Part shown: in pieces, positions 35,074 through 47,056 of the stretch
Numbering within the stretch: position 1 is the stretch's first letter
How the letters are laid out: the number at the start of each line of letters is the position of its first letter
Source of the DNA: Epichloe hybrida
Lineage: Eukaryota > Ascomycota > Sordariomycetes > Hypocreales > Clavicipitaceae
Direction: 5' to 3'
Length of the DNA: 64,000 bases
Assembly (NCBI GenBank): GCA_019022495.1
Contig: JAFEKR010000001.1
Location: 5,642,001 to 5,706,000 of the forward strand
Translations under genes and position numbers: made by a program
Notes under the pieces: model-generated
Told to the model about the DNA's origin: nothing
Seen by the model: the letters and a program-made list of their open reading frames with translations, nothing else
Databases searched by the model: none

Positions 35074-35341
35074 TCTCTTTGATGCCCATAAGGCTACACT
35101 TGCGTACCGACAAGGGTTGTTAGCCAATCAAAAAATCGCTATTTGCGGTACTTTTGAGCCTGACTAATTTATATGGTAATATAAGTATAAGAAACTATCT
35201 AAGTTACAGAGAGTAACATCGCCTATCCGATAGCTACATCGCATTAGCCATGTCACTAAAAGGTCACATCAGGTCACCCCCTTTTGCCGGCTTAGAAAAA
35301 TGGGTCGGTACGCAAGTGTAGCCTTATGGGCATCAAAGAGA
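35074..35341. repeat. Perfect 38-bp inverted repeat with 192-bp spacer (MITE-like)
   Basis: 35074-35111 begins TCTCTTTGATGCCCATAAGG. 35304-35341 is its exact reverse complement over 38 bp. The spacer is AT-rich and non-coding. Perfect arms imply either recent insertion or gene conversion. No clear target duplication was found, so it may be a fold-back element or the internal part of a larger one. Confidence 0.7.
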
Positions 35342-36142
35342 TCCTTTATTCTAACAGCTGTGAGCAAAAAGAGGGAGAGGGCTGTCAAGTTATACATGTG
35401 TTGTGTGGCTAGGATTGTGACTAGCCTACAAACCAATCCATGTACTCCGCTGCTCGATATTTTTATACATACATACATGCCATGATACATTACCATTTTT
35501 CTTTTACGGCGTCTTGCTGGACCGGAATAGCACTGTAGTCATCCGGATGGCAACAAGTGAACTCCGTGTCTTGCCGCACGTACGGAGTACCGTAAAGTCT
35601 GTGGGGGTTAGTGAGGAGTCCAGGACAAAAACAGTTGTCGCGGTTTCGGCACACTGTATCACTGTATCCATCTCGGACACGCCACCCTCGTAGCCCCCTC
35701 GTAGCCACCTCGTAGCCCCCCCGGCGGGAAAAGGAACGCACACAGTGCCCAGCAACCCCACGAGGCTGTCAGTGGACTTCGGCACCTTGTTCGGACAACT
35801 CCACTATTAGGCCGGCCAAACGGCCGTATCGACGAACCAGCGTCAGCGTCTGGGGTCCCAGCCCACGCTTTGTCGTCCATCTTCCATTCCCCTGCCCTTC
35901 CATGTTCTACCCACCCCTCCGCCACCCACCCACCCCATTCCTATGTATTCCCCGTCCCGTCTGCTATTACGTATGTACATGTACATGTACATGCACGACT
36001 TCCTTGTTAGGCTGGTCATTTCCTGTTTCCTTCCTGTCTTGCTTGTTCCTGTCCTGCACCTGCCCCGCCGTCACAGCCTCGATTTGATAGACCACGTTGA
36101 AACCCCTTCACATCCGGCCGCATCGCAACTGCCAGCGCCTGT

Positions 36143-36184
36143 CAGCCAGTGCCTGTCAGCCAGTGCCTGTCAGCCAGTGCCTGT
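36143..36184 (+). repeat. 14-bp tandem repeat, three exact copies
   Basis: CAGCCAGTGCCTGT repeated three times in the F-box gene 5' flank, with a degenerate half copy before it. Confidence 0.9.
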
Positions 36185-36609
36185 TGGAGGCTCGTGGGCA
36201 TCTGTCCATTTCGACATATCCAACTCCATCACCAACCAGGCTTGCATTGCAGGCTTGCCCTAGGACGCGGACATCACACTGATGTCAAGGCGCCATTCGC
36301 TTCGACCCATCGTTGACTCAATTAAATCTTCGCTCACGAACACGACGACTTCCACTTATTCCGTCTCCGAGGGAGCCAGTAGGGAGCCAGTGCTGAAATT
36401 CGTCTTCACTCACATGACACATCGCCTTCCCATCCTAAACGGATAATCTCCTTTCGTCATTCTTCAGCCATGTCAACGTTGTTGTTCACCCTCAGCGCCG
36501 GGCAATAGAGACGCACCTTTTCCACTCGTGCTGGCCAGACAGGCCGCGCGTCTCTGAACTCAATCCGTCACTCGCTTTCATCTCCAGCAGCTCCGAAGTA
36601 ATCTTCACA

Positions 36610-38354
36610 ATGGCTGAAATACCACTTCGCGCCGTCGCCATGGATCCGCCTCACATCACCGAATTTGCGTCTGAGCGGTATTTCGAAAAGCTGAACCAGC
36701 TGAACTCGGGCCAACAGACGCAGCAAGAATCCAACGTAGCCGAATTGGCATCCGCGACAACCTCCTCGTCGGCTGCGGCAATTTCATCCACGTTCATCCT
36801 TCCTTTACGAGAAACGAAGACCGCCGAACCAGAACATGTTAGACATGCTGAACAGAAACGAGATAAAAGCCGGTTCTTTGGACTCCGTCAGAAGGTCTCA
36901 TTACTTCATTCGAAATCTCACTCGACCGACGTCGAAACGCCCTTCCTTTCTCTTGGATCCTCGTCCGACTCGGCTCGAAAAAGGTAAGCGTCGAATTACC
37001 CAACCGCCCAACTTGACACCCCTCTCAAACATGTGGCTGTCGTCGTCGTCGTCGTCGCCTACTAACCTGTGTGTCCTCCAGCGTGCCTTTCGATCAATCC
37101 TTCTTAGCCCTGCCCACCGAATTGCAGGTTCAAATACTGTCATTTCTTCCCCTTACCGACATTCTCAGCCTCCGACTCGCCTCGAAAACCTGGCATGCAT
37201 TAATAACCCTAAATGAAGCACCCGTCGTCCGACACCATATTGACACCCATATACCCGCCTACGCTCTCCGCTTATACCCTATTGCCGACCAATCCGAGCT
37301 CACTTTTTATTACATCTGCAGTCTTTGGCATCGATTACATGTTGCTGCCAAGCTTGCCTTTCTCATGTGCGAGTGGATCACCAAGGACATTTTCTTGCGA
37401 CAAACAGAAGCTCAGCAGGCAGCATTTGCCCCTCAGCGAGAGCGTATGCGGCGACGACTTATTCCACTCCTCTTCACCACGTTTCACTTCTTCGAAACTT
37501 ACCGTAAACTCCACCTCAAACATATTTCGGAGCATGGCGGGCACGGACTCAAACACGAGCCCTACACGCTGAATCCAATCGAAACCGAGATAATGAACAT
37601 GTACGACGACCAAACTTTGCTCCGTGTTCACGAAGTATTCCCCCTCGTCATCTCCTCGTTTTGCAGGCGATTACGACCCCCTACCTACGTCGGTCGTGTA
37701 GAAAGATCTCTCCGAGGTTACCTGAGAGAGCGCCCCTCCGATGACGTTCATTCGGCCATCCTGTGCATCGGCGGTTTACGCCAAGTTGAGAGATTGTGGG
37801 AAATCAAGGGTTACAATAATCGTCGCTCGGCAGTCGATCAATGGCATAACAGTCTCGCAAAAGACTCCACAGACCACACAACAGAGCGAATTCCGGTCAA
37901 GTCACGTCTTGGTCTGAAGGGATTCGGTCGTAAAAAGTCATTTGGTGGTGACAGGCCGAAGAATCGGTCGTCTTTGAGTGATGGACTCGGCAGAATCAGA
38001 AGTCCCTCGGTCTCGATTGACGCTACCAATATGGATGGTGGCTATGATCTTAATTGGATTTTTCACACCAGTTTGGCAGCCGATGCACCAATGTCGCCTC
38101 TAAGTCACCATGATGCACAGATACTACTGAATGACCTGCCAGTCTTGCAACAGATCTGGCTCACTACGGCCGAAGCTCTTATCCTTGATCGAGGCATCGT
38201 CCAAAGACCGCAAGACATCAAACGAAATCAACAAGTAATGTTGGACCTTATTCGGGAGGACGGCCTCGACGAAGAAGATGAGTGGTGGTACGGGAAGAAC
38301 AACCCTGACTCTGTCCGACCGACAGTCACAACTTTGGACGACGACGCGGAATAG
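36610..38354 (+). CDS. F-box domain protein
   Basis: Likely substrate adaptor of an SCF ubiquitin ligase; the substrate is unknown. Exon 1 36610-36983, intron 36984-37081, exon 2 37082-38354; 548 aa. Residues 1-125 are disordered and Ser-rich. The F-box spans about 132-172 (FLALPTELQVQILSFLPLTD, then LRLASKTWHALI). The rest is a helical region (WHRLHVAAKLAFLMCEWITK, FFETYRKLHLKHI) and a basic/Ser-rich stretch (GFGRKKSFGGDRPKNRSSLS), ending acidic. No WD40 or leucine-rich repeats seen. The splice joins phase 2 and is needed to link the N-terminal exon to the F-box. It is the first gene after the transposon island. Confidence 0.88.
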
Positions 38355-39423
38355 AACACCACAACAAAATCCGGTCAACACATTTGCACGAGATATCTAA
38401 TTTTCCTTGCGCTTATACCATGGCGTATCTTACAAAAGAAGAACCACCAGCATCCACAGGCGTTGACTCTTTCGAGAAATGATTTTTCATTCGATTGCTT
38501 TCACCCATCTTTATTGGTCACGTGGAGGTCTACACCTACACACAGTAGGAACGGAATTGAATTCATGTCGCTGTTTCCCCCCCGATCTCTATCTTGGTCG
38601 TACAAGGACAGCAGAGAAAGAGACTGATATAGGGCAGGATCGGATCACCAATTATGTTCATGTTGCTTTTGCAGCTTTACCTGTTATACCCCTTATGCCA
38701 GCTAGGCCTCACCAAGCCGATTTCTGCACAATGTTGGATGCAAACACTCCTGCTTACATTCACTTCGTCGACACGTCTCTTGTGTGTCTACCATGACCTA
38801 TCCTTTGTTGGATAAAGGAGCACCATTTAGAGAGCGAAAGAGAGAGGAAGAGAGCGCTAGCGACAATATATAAAATCTTTTCATCTTTTTCCAAAAAAAA
38901 AAAAAAAAGGACCATTCATCCGTGCATGACTGCTACTTGACATGAATTCATTGATTGCCATAAAGGTAGAGGAAACATTGCATGTGATCTGATCAGCTGC
39001 CTCATTGCTTACGAGTATGACACTGACATTTATTAGAATTTATCCGCAAATGACGCCAATCCCATAGCTTCGGATGATCCCTAAAAACCCAAATACCATG
39101 CCTTTTGATAACAGCATCGAGCCCAACAAGTACATGTGCCCCCAATCACCGGAGTATAAACAGGCTACCATGTGATAATGTTCATGTCATGTCTCGATTA
39201 CCAGCACTGGTTCGCTTACCCAAACCATGCAGTAATTCCAACGCCGGATGTTCAAATTCAAGTGCGAAAATAAAGCATGACAAATGCCTTTGATCCAGCT
39301 GTATAGGGATAGTATACTTCAAATGCCCCCCCCTAAAAAAAAAAAAAAAAAAAAAAAAAAAGAGTCGTCTGCCAAAGGATTTCATATTGTTCGCAGACTG
39401 GAGGATATCAGATGAGCAGAAAG
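38355..39423. other. Convergent 3' flanks, F-box / AT-hook genes
   Basis: About 1.07 kb. Holds A runs at 38893-38908 and 39335-39361 (27 A). No gene seen. Confidence 0.4.
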
Positions 39424-41491
39424 TTACATGAAGTCCTGGTGGCTGAATGTCGAATATGAACCCATGTGAGGATTGTTGGGCGGCTGCACTGCAGGTTGTG
39501 GATGCCGATAGTTTCGATTGACCTGTTTCGTACCAGGCTGTGTCCCAGCTGATGAGCCAGCAGACGCTATGGATGGCCGGTATTGAGATGGTTGTATGGT
39601 ATTGCTTTCGACCAAACTCTGGTTCAAGTCGTCATTCGAAGAGTTCATCGATGTCAAATGTTGCGATGAATTCTGCATGGCTTGTTGTTGAAGGTAGTAG
39701 TTCTGCCTTGCCATATGTACATGATTTGGTGTGAATGCTTCGGGTACTGACCGCCCTAGGTGGGCTTGATTCAGGTTTGGTGATAGGTTAGGATGAGACT
39801 GTTGCCTAGAAGCCGTCATAAAAAATTGCGGTAGCTGCGAACTCGAATAATTGCTCGTGCCCTCAATGCCAAGATTGCTGACCTGGGTTTGAGAGTCGAT
39901 GCTACTTGATACTGACGGTAGTCGACTGCTGACTGTTTGGGATGCATTGAGACGTTTTACCACCTCTGGTGTCTGAGAAGCACCTGCGACTTGATCGCTC
40001 TCCCCAAAGCCGGCCGTGGATAGCTGATGTTTTCTCTTCCTCAACGACGTCGGGCTTGCTTCCAAATTACCGGTTAGTTGATTTGTCGGGTTCGACTGAG
40101 ATGGCGTTGTTTCTGTGGATTGCTCAACCGAACCATTCATTGTGAACTGTTCTTGCAAAGCGAGCTCGTCGTCATGAAATGAATTGTTTGGATCCATCGT
40201 GCCTGATATGGAAGCATCGTTTCCTGGAGCAACTGTTTCTTCCCCAGCAGCTGTAGAAGCTGCGTTCTTGTCGACATTCTTTTTTCTTGTTCGCGTCTTT
40301 GAACCCTTGGGGCGACCTCGTTTCCTTGACTGTGGTGCGGTGACGATACCCTTTGGTTGGCTTGGTGTTTGCTCCGGTCCTGATGTCGTATTCATGACGG
40401 CTGCCTGAGAGAGAGGCGCGGAACTTCCTGGCTCGACGTTGTCATCATCTTCGCCATTATTCGTGCCGACGGCAACGGCTGGTATGGTGGACTGCGCGCG
40501 GGCGCGCGGCTTTCTAGTTATGTGTTTCTTCCCCTTGTCAGATCGCACCTTGGAACTCTTACTGCCTACAGGTCTCCCTCTCCGCTTCTTGGGAGGACCG
40601 GGATTATTGTTGCTAGCTTCCGATGGTGAATTGGTGCCGATCATACTTGGGAATATTTCGGCAAGCCAACCGACAAAGTTCGAGCCAGATCCATTTCCCA
40701 GATCGCTCTGTGGGAAAGCATCAGACTCGGCGGGAGGAGGTGCCATTGGTATTCCACCAAAGTAAGCGGCTGCTTTGCAGAGCTGATCCACCACCACGAC
40801 TGGATTCAGTGACCTCAGAAGAGTGAGTAGTCGAGCCTGCTCAAACTTTGTTTCGGGAGGTGACAATGGTGTTGTTCGCTTGACAACGGTGTGCGTGCTG
40901 TTTCTTGAGGCGTTTTCAACGGAAGAACGCTGGGCTTGAGAAATAGTGTTCGCCCGTCTGACCCTCTGTTTTCGAATTTTTGAATAGTATCCGGACTGGT
41001 TGAATGACTTGGCAGCTGCTACGGTTCTCTCACTGGTCAGCCTCGCTGCTTCGTCCCCATCGTTTGTAAGACCGATTTGCATGACAGAAAAGTTGGCGCC
41101 CTGGCTTTCAGCAAGATGCTGAATTTTGCTGGGTATGCCATTCCTCCAGTGCGCTTCATGTAGCACACCGAGTTCATAACGCCCCGCTCGCAAATCTAGT
41201 TGCATGTATCAGCAGAACCGCTCCGACAGAAACCGCATTCTTCGTTCGTATGGCTCGCGGTAGAAGTATGTGACTCACGAGGATTGGATGTGGGCGTTGG
41301 CGCTGCTGTTTGGGACCTGCTTATGGTGTTGGGATCGTCATTTCCAGTAGACTGTTCGACCAAGTCGGCCGGCACCGTGTCCACCGCCACATCTTCGGAA
41401 GCTGTAGCCCAGAAGTTAGCTTTTGCCGCAATACTTCCATCTTATAGTGTTGATGCCAGGCAAGGGGTGACGTGCTGGAACTTGGCGCCAT
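39424..41491 (-). CDS. AT-hook nuclear protein (5' end uncertain)
   Basis: Probable chromatin or transcription-associated protein of unknown role. Main exon 39424-41195, preceded by intron 41196-41278 and exon 41279-41401. Upstream, intron 41402-41481 has a good branch site and acceptor, but the donor (GTTCCA) after the ATG at 41491 is weak, so the first exon is tentative. About 634 aa in this model. Features: a conserved-looking ordered block (LRAGRYELGVLHEAHWRNGI, then SQGANFSVMQIG), a basic segment (KIRKQRVRRA), two AT-hooks (KKRRGRPVGSK and RKRGRPKGSK), each with a basic flank, and a long Ser/Gln/Asn-rich C-terminus. I do not recognise a named family. Confidence 0.78.
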
Positions 41492-42403
41492 GATACGGTG
41501 GGCACTCGCTGGCGGTTAAGACTCGAGAGAACAGCAAAGTCGTTTTCTGGCCCATTCCCAAGCAAAGTCAGTCCTATGCGATGGATGCCCAAGAAGCAGG
41601 AGTGTAATGGGGGAGCTTGTCGCACACAATCACAAATGACAATGAGAGACACAGAAAGTGCCGACATCTACATGATCATGAGGGAAGTTGGCAGTGGCAA
41701 CCGTGGATGGATGAGTCGAGTGTGTGGCGAGGATACCGGGAGTCGGGCAGCCGCCGAGAGCGCGAGTTGGTGTTGGCGTTGGCCAAGATGGCTGCTCCGC
41801 TGCTGAAGCACGAAAAACTTCTGGACCTCCGGCACAAGCGCCCAGCTCGGTGTACAGATGTTGCACTGGGTCTCGCGCTGCATGGTGAAATGGTGAAATG
41901 GTGACACCAAATGTGAAGCCTCCCGCGACTTGGACCCGTTGGCAGCGGACTACGGAGTACCTTTTTTACGCACTCTGCTAATAACTCTGCTGACTCTGCT
42001 GCAAGCCTGCAGGTGCAACAAGCCATTTTAATAGCGGGGCAGTCAGCGCGTGTTTGCTGTCCGCACGCCGCAAGTGCAAGTGCAAGTGCTCACGAGGCAC
42101 TTATCACTGTTATCAGGCAGTAACGCCGGCCGTTCGCTCCTTCCCCACCTGGTGGACCTGCCTTGCCTGGTGGACCTGCCTTGCCTGTTGGCGTGTAGTG
42201 TTGGAGTGTTGGAGTCTTCGAGTCTTGGAGTCTTGGAGAAGGCGAACGACATCGCACGACACATAGACATCATCTCATCCAACCTGGTGGCCGGGCTCTC
42301 TCCAACCCAGCGTCAATAGCTTCATCGTACTACGGGCTCCCGCTACCTCTCCCACCGCTCGCTCCCTTGAGCAATCTCGTCCCCGGACCGTTGGTGCGGC
42401 GCA
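41492..42403. promoter_or_regulatory. Divergent promoter region AT-hook / Vma5
   Basis: About 910 bp. Contains one TACGGAGTA (41951), two copies of an 18-bp CTGGTGGACCTGCCTTGC repeat (42149-42184) and GAGTCTTG-type short repeats (42206-42240). No supported gene. Confidence 0.45.
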
Positions 42404-43897
42404 ATGGCTTCCCGCTATGCTGTCGTGTCTCTGCCCCTCGGCGCCTTGGACTCCAGCAATAAGGACGACGCCATATCGTCTCTCTCCGCAACAGTCTCGT
42501 CAGATATTGGCTCCTTGAGCCCCTTTAACGTCCCTGATTTCAAGATCGGAACCCTAGATGCACTTGTTCAACAAGCCGACGACCTAGCGAAGCTTGAGTC
42601 GACATGTCATGCCGTCGTGGCCAAGGTTGGCGAATCTTTAAAATCTATTCTGAATAACGACGAAGAGCGTCTGGCTTCCTACAAGATGGTGAACGACAGT
42701 AAGTTATGTCAACAGCCTCGTGTCAGCGTCAGCGTAATGATATTAACATGTGCCTTCTCAAGAGCCAACGGATCAGTATTTGCGCACCTTCTCTTGGAGC
42801 AAGATTCGATATCGAAGCGACAAATCACTCGGTGAGCTGATAGACATATTGCAAAAGGTTAAAAAATGGACACTACTTTTTCCTTCACCAAGTCGCCCTT
42901 GCTAAAATACAGACATTAGGAGTTGAGCACAGTCGATAATGACGTCAAAAGCAAATTTAGCCAGTACAATACGGTCAAATCGAACCTCGCAACTTTACAA
43001 CGACGTCAAACGTAAGTCAAGCATTTTTTTGGAACCGTTTCTGAATCCTCAACCAAGGAATCTGGTGGCCTGACTCAGCTTCGCGCATCCAATAGCGGCA
43101 ACCTTGCGACTAAGTCCCTGACTCCCATCGTCGACCCGAAGCTACTCATTCAAGATTCCGAGTTCATTGAGACACATCTCATTGCTGTACCAAACAATTC
43201 CAAGAAGGACTTCATCCAGTCTTATGAAACCTTGGCTCCCATGGTTGTGCCCCGGTCTTCTATCGAGATCGATCACGACGACGAATTTACTCTATTTGCT
43301 GTCGCCACATTCAAGAAACACAGTACCGAGTTCATTCACAAATGTCGAGAGCAGAAATGGACGCCTCGTCAGTACTCTTATGTTCACGGTGGTCGAGAAG
43401 TGGAGCAACGGGAACTAGACCGTGCCACCAACGAAGAGCGCAAGGTCTGTGGTGAAGCCTTGCGTATCGGTCGAACTGGTTGGAGCGAGAGTGTCATGGT
43501 GTGGATTCATGTCCTAACACTTAGAGTCTTTGTTGAAGCTGTGCTACGGTACGGCCTGCCACTCGAATATGCCACAGCACTAGTCAAGGTATGTCACACG
43601 GCCTTCTGGCTTTGGCCTTTGTCTTCTATGACCAAATCCACCTTGTTCCCTTGAAAAATTACTGGGCTGACATGAAGTTCCCCCCCAAAGACCACGCCCA
43701 AGTTGGCACCCAAAGTAAAAACAGCCCTCGACTCGAGCTATTCCTACTTGGGAGGCAACGCATTCGGACGTGACAAGCGAGGCAGAGTTACCAAAGACGA
43801 CGCTGCGATGAGCTCGGAAATGGCAGCCGCGGGCCTTGGGACCGGTGAGGGCCACGAGTACACAGCATATGTTTATTATGAGCTGGAGTTTCCGTGA
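42404..43897 (+). CDS. vma5: V-type ATPase subunit C (Vma5)
   Basis: Peripheral V1-sector subunit of the vacuolar proton pump; it links V1 to Vo and is involved in reversible assembly. Exons: 42404-42698, 42763-42857, 42920-43011, 43096-43588, 43691-43897; 393 aa, the usual length. Characteristic stretches: MASRYAVVSLPLGALDSS, PTDQYLRTFSWSKIRYRSDK, YNTVKSNLATLQRRQTGNLA, VAVATFKKH-type middle (FAVATFKKHSTEFI), and GRTGWSESVMVWIHVLTLRV. It ends in SSYSYLGGNAFGRD and ATAYVYYELEF-like residues (YTAYVYYELEFP). All splice junctions restore family sequence. Single-domain V-ATPase C protein; no membrane segment. Confidence 0.97.
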
Positions 43898-44207
43898 TAA
43901 GAGCGCGTCATTGACCGGACTTTTACGGGGGTGTTCTTCGTTTTCTTCGTTTTCTTTAGAAAGCGGATGAAGCGTGAGACCAGGGGAAAGATTTGCATTG
44001 CCCACATAGATGCCCAAGGCAGTGTATATTCTACCTCATGTCATGGTCTGTGAGAGGATGCAAGGCCGTGGCCGTGGCCGAGAAATGAATGACCGACCGA
44101 AGTACTGTCTACATAAATTAAAAATCACAAAACACCTTCCATACATTACTCCGTCAGTTTGAGCTTTCCAATCGTTCCTTTTTGAGGACTGCAAAGGAAA
44201 GTCCGGT
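43898..44207. other. Convergent 3' flanks, Vma5 / APS kinase
   Basis: 310 bp, includes a repeated TTTTCTTCG motif (about 43936-43956). No gene. Confidence 0.4.
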
Positions 44208-45131
44208 CTAGTTCAGCTTGAGGTAGCCCTTCTCAACAAGCCAGTTGACGATTTGAGCGACACATTCTTCCACCGAGTTCTCATGTGTCTTGATTGTGAT
44301 TTCAGGGTTCGCGGGCTCCTCGTACGGGGCAGAAATTCCAGTGAAGTCCTTGATCTCCCCGGCACGAGCCTTCTTGTAAAGGCCCTTGGGGTCACGCTTC
44401 TCAGCCACCTCGAGCGGGACATGGACAAAAACCTCGACGAAGAGAATGGGCTCTTGCTCGGATTCTGAAGAAGCGGCGTGCAGCTGGCGAGCAACATGAC
44501 GGTCTGCCCGGTAAGGAGAAATGAAGGATGTGATGGCGATGGTGGAAGAGTCGGCGAAGAGCTTGGCAACCTGTGTGGAACGTCATGTGAATCAGCAGCA
44601 TACATGAATTTTTTTTTTTTGGCATGATGTACGGCAAGTATGAGAAGGGGGCAGGCGTACTTCAGAGATGCGGCGGATGTTCTCGGTCCGGTCCTTCTCG
44701 GAGAATCCCAAGTCCTTGTTCAGCCCGAATCGCACGTTGTCGCCATCCAGGCGGTATGCGGCGCGGCCGAGATGTAAGAGGTGCTGCTCGAGAGCTGTCG
44801 CGACGGTGGACTTGCCCGAGGCCGAGAGGCCGGTGAGCCAGATGGTGAGGCCACGCTGGCCGCGGAGCTCGTTGCGCTCTTGGCGCGACAGGGAAGGGTG
44901 CCAGGTGATGTTGCTGGGGAGCAAGAAACATCAGTCCACTGGTTTCGCGATGGTGATTACCAAAAATGTGAGGTGTGTTGTTGGAGGAGGGGTAGGAGGG
45001 GGGTGGGTAGAATGGGATTGCGCTTGAACGAGTAACGAGACGTGGATGGATGGATTGGGGGAAGTGGTCGATCGTCTTGGACGTCGAGAGTCCGTTGTGT
45101 AGGTAGGTAGGTTACGTACTTACGTGGCCAT
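44208..45131 (-). CDS. met14: Adenylylsulfate (APS) kinase
   Basis: Phosphorylates adenylylsulfate to PAPS in sulfate assimilation. Exons: 45124-45131 (8 nt), 44661-44913, 44208-44570; 207 aa, normal for fungal APS kinase. Begins [21 protein letters not shown]-loop GLSASGKST at 31-39, followed by [20 protein letters not shown] and [19 protein letters not shown], then [11 protein letters not shown] and [20 protein letters not shown]. The first intron (44914-45123) is 210 bp, longer than most here, and the first exon carries only MAT. Alternative in-frame starts inside the intron would give an N-terminus unlike the family. Confidence 0.97.
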
Positions 45132-45588
45132 TTTTGAAAGGATGCTATGCCAGTGAAGTTTATCAGATGAGAAGAAGGATTGGAATTCTGGAGCAAAGGT
45201 GGAAAGGAAGGACAGCCCGAATCCTCAGGGGCCCCACCGCGATCTGAAAGAAGCAGAGCAGAGCAGAGCAAAGGGGATTCAATGGTCCCGTCTCTGAGGC
45301 CGGCGGCAAGCAAGATGCTCCTAGTTATTGTCTGTGTAAAATGTATCATGCAAAACTCCGTAGTAAATACAGCCTTTTGACAAACACGAATGTAGTTTAA
45401 AGGAGACAGAAAAAAAAAAAGAAAAAAAAAAAAGCAGAATGAGAGACAGCAGCAGATCTACATGTTCCGTCTACGTGATTTTGGGCAGCACCTAAGACGA
45501 CCAGACAGTAGTCAGTATATTGCATCGAAGTGTCCCTTCTCGGCCTCTTCTTCTCTCTCTCCTTCCAAGTTCTAGTCGGAGGTCTGTC
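45132..45588. other. Intergenic region, APS kinase promoter
   Basis: 457 bp between two tandem minus-strand genes, with A runs (45409-45432) and a GCAGA repeat (45253-45270). No gene. Confidence 0.4.
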
Positions 45589-46648
45589 TCATGAATCCAT
45601 CCCACTTACAGCAGCGTACTTTGGAGAAACAAACAATGCAGTTGCCTCGGCATACACCTTGGGCAGTTCTCCTGGGCTAGGCAATGATTCAATCTGGCCC
45701 TTCACCCAAGCCTTTCGGCCGTCCACCTTGGTAGTTTCCGCTCGGAGCACCAAGTACGTTCCCGCGGGCGTCGGCTTCCGGTAGTTGATGTTCAAGTTGG
45801 CCGTGACGCCGATATTGTGAGGCAGAGCTCCGAAGCAGCATCGCCCGAGGCCCTCGTCGAGCATCGTCGCGAGAAATCCTCCGTGGACAAGACCGGGGTG
45901 GCCGCAGAGATCTTGTCCCACAAACACCACGGAGACAAGGGACTTGCCTCCATTCTCGACCCAAGCGTACGCTGGGACGGGGACCTTGCCCGGACCTGCC
46001 AGTGCGCTACCTGTGAGGCTGCGCGCTCGGTATTGACCTGGCATCGTCATGTGCGGTCGTGACTCGGTGAGTTCCGGGCGCCGACGCAGCTCGGCGACCA
46101 TTGGGTGGTTATTGATGGTTTCTTCAATGCGACGAGCCTCGGCATCGGCTTCGCCGGGGGTGAATCGCTTCAAGCTCTCTTCGTCGGAATAGAAGCCCAT
46201 TCCTTGGCCCCTCAACGTGTACCATGAGGCATATGCTCCGGCGGAGCTGAAAGCCAACCCAAAGAGAACGTAGAATAGGCCGTTTCGAAGTGCGCGTCGG
46301 CCACTCGGCATGCCTGGGAGACATTAGACGGTCGTATTAGTTTGTACCATCATCTAAAATGGACATCTGCGGAAAAAAAATGTCGTATTTCAATCTCTCA
46401 CCGGAAGCTTGCGTAGCTTGGCCCTTGCCATTGCAGGCATCGCCAGGGGGATGTCCAATCGTTTTGCCGTCGGCAGCACTTGCGATTGCTGCTGAACTCC
46501 GTCCATTGATCGTGGTGGAATTAGAGTGCTCCCAGCGTTGCGAGAAACGGCCAGTCGAGCCTCTCGAGGGCGATGATGCCGGTGTGTCCAGTCGACATGC
46601 TGTCCATGCTTGTTGCGCCAGCCGGTATGTGACTGGCGGTTTGAACAT
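45589..46648 (-). CDS. Mitochondrial hotdog-fold thioesterase-like protein
   Basis: Probable acyl-CoA thioesterase of the 4HBT/PaaI superfamily; substrate unknown. Exon 1 46402-46648, intron 46314-46401, exon 2 45589-46313; 323 aa. Exon 1 encodes an Arg/Ser-rich, acid-poor N-terminus (MFKPPVTYRLAQQAWTACRL) that looks like a mitochondrial presequence. Near residue 90-115 is one membrane segment (GLFYVLFGLAFSSAGAYASW). The hotdog domain is C-terminal, with the catalytic-type motif HGGFLATMLDEGLGRC and NLNINYRKPTPAGTYL. The layout resembles fungal inner-membrane thioesterases such as Fmp10-type proteins. A shorter start inside exon 2 (46311) would lose the presequence but is possible. Confidence 0.86.
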
Positions 46649-47056
46649 GTTCGCGAGATAGTCCCAGCCGGAGTGCGCTTCTTCTTGTCAGCCAGATGAA
46701 CAAAGATTTGCTTATCAAATAAATTTCAAGACGGAGTTCCGTACTTCGCGACTCCAAAGTTGAAGTTATCCGAGGTTCTACAGTCCCACTTTTCCTGTCG
46801 GGTACGAACCGAACTGATCGTCAATGTAGACGCTCTGTTTGTTTGGGTGCTTATTAACACCATTGCCCTGAAAGCCCGATACACCATCCGGATCAGCGAC
46901 TGATGTCAACTTCGCATACGTCTCCTGTCTTGTACAAAACATATTGGCATGGTAAACAGACTAATCGGTGCCTTATACACGCCTTGGACCCTTCCTGTTG
47001 TGATGCTGCAGATCGAAATCCTCTGTCATATGGCAGTGTGCCATATATGATATATG
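46649..47056. other. Intergenic region, thioesterase promoter / Noc1 3' flank
   Basis: 408 bp. Contains an ACGGAGTTCCGT palindrome near 46733-46744 and TATATGATATATGC near 47044-47057. No gene recognised. Confidence 0.4.

Larger units (their letters stand above)
33499..36609. other. Gene-poor region between transposon island and F-box gene
   Basis: 3.1 kb of near-normal base composition without a gene I can support. It contains TGTACATG-type alternating stretches (33951-33972, 35973-35995), three copies of the palindrome-like TACGGAGTA (34057, 34646, 35581; one inverted), the inverted repeat 35074-35341 and a 14-bp tandem repeat. The open frame at 34316-34540 has no recognisable features and could be a gene relic. 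Confidence 0.5.
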
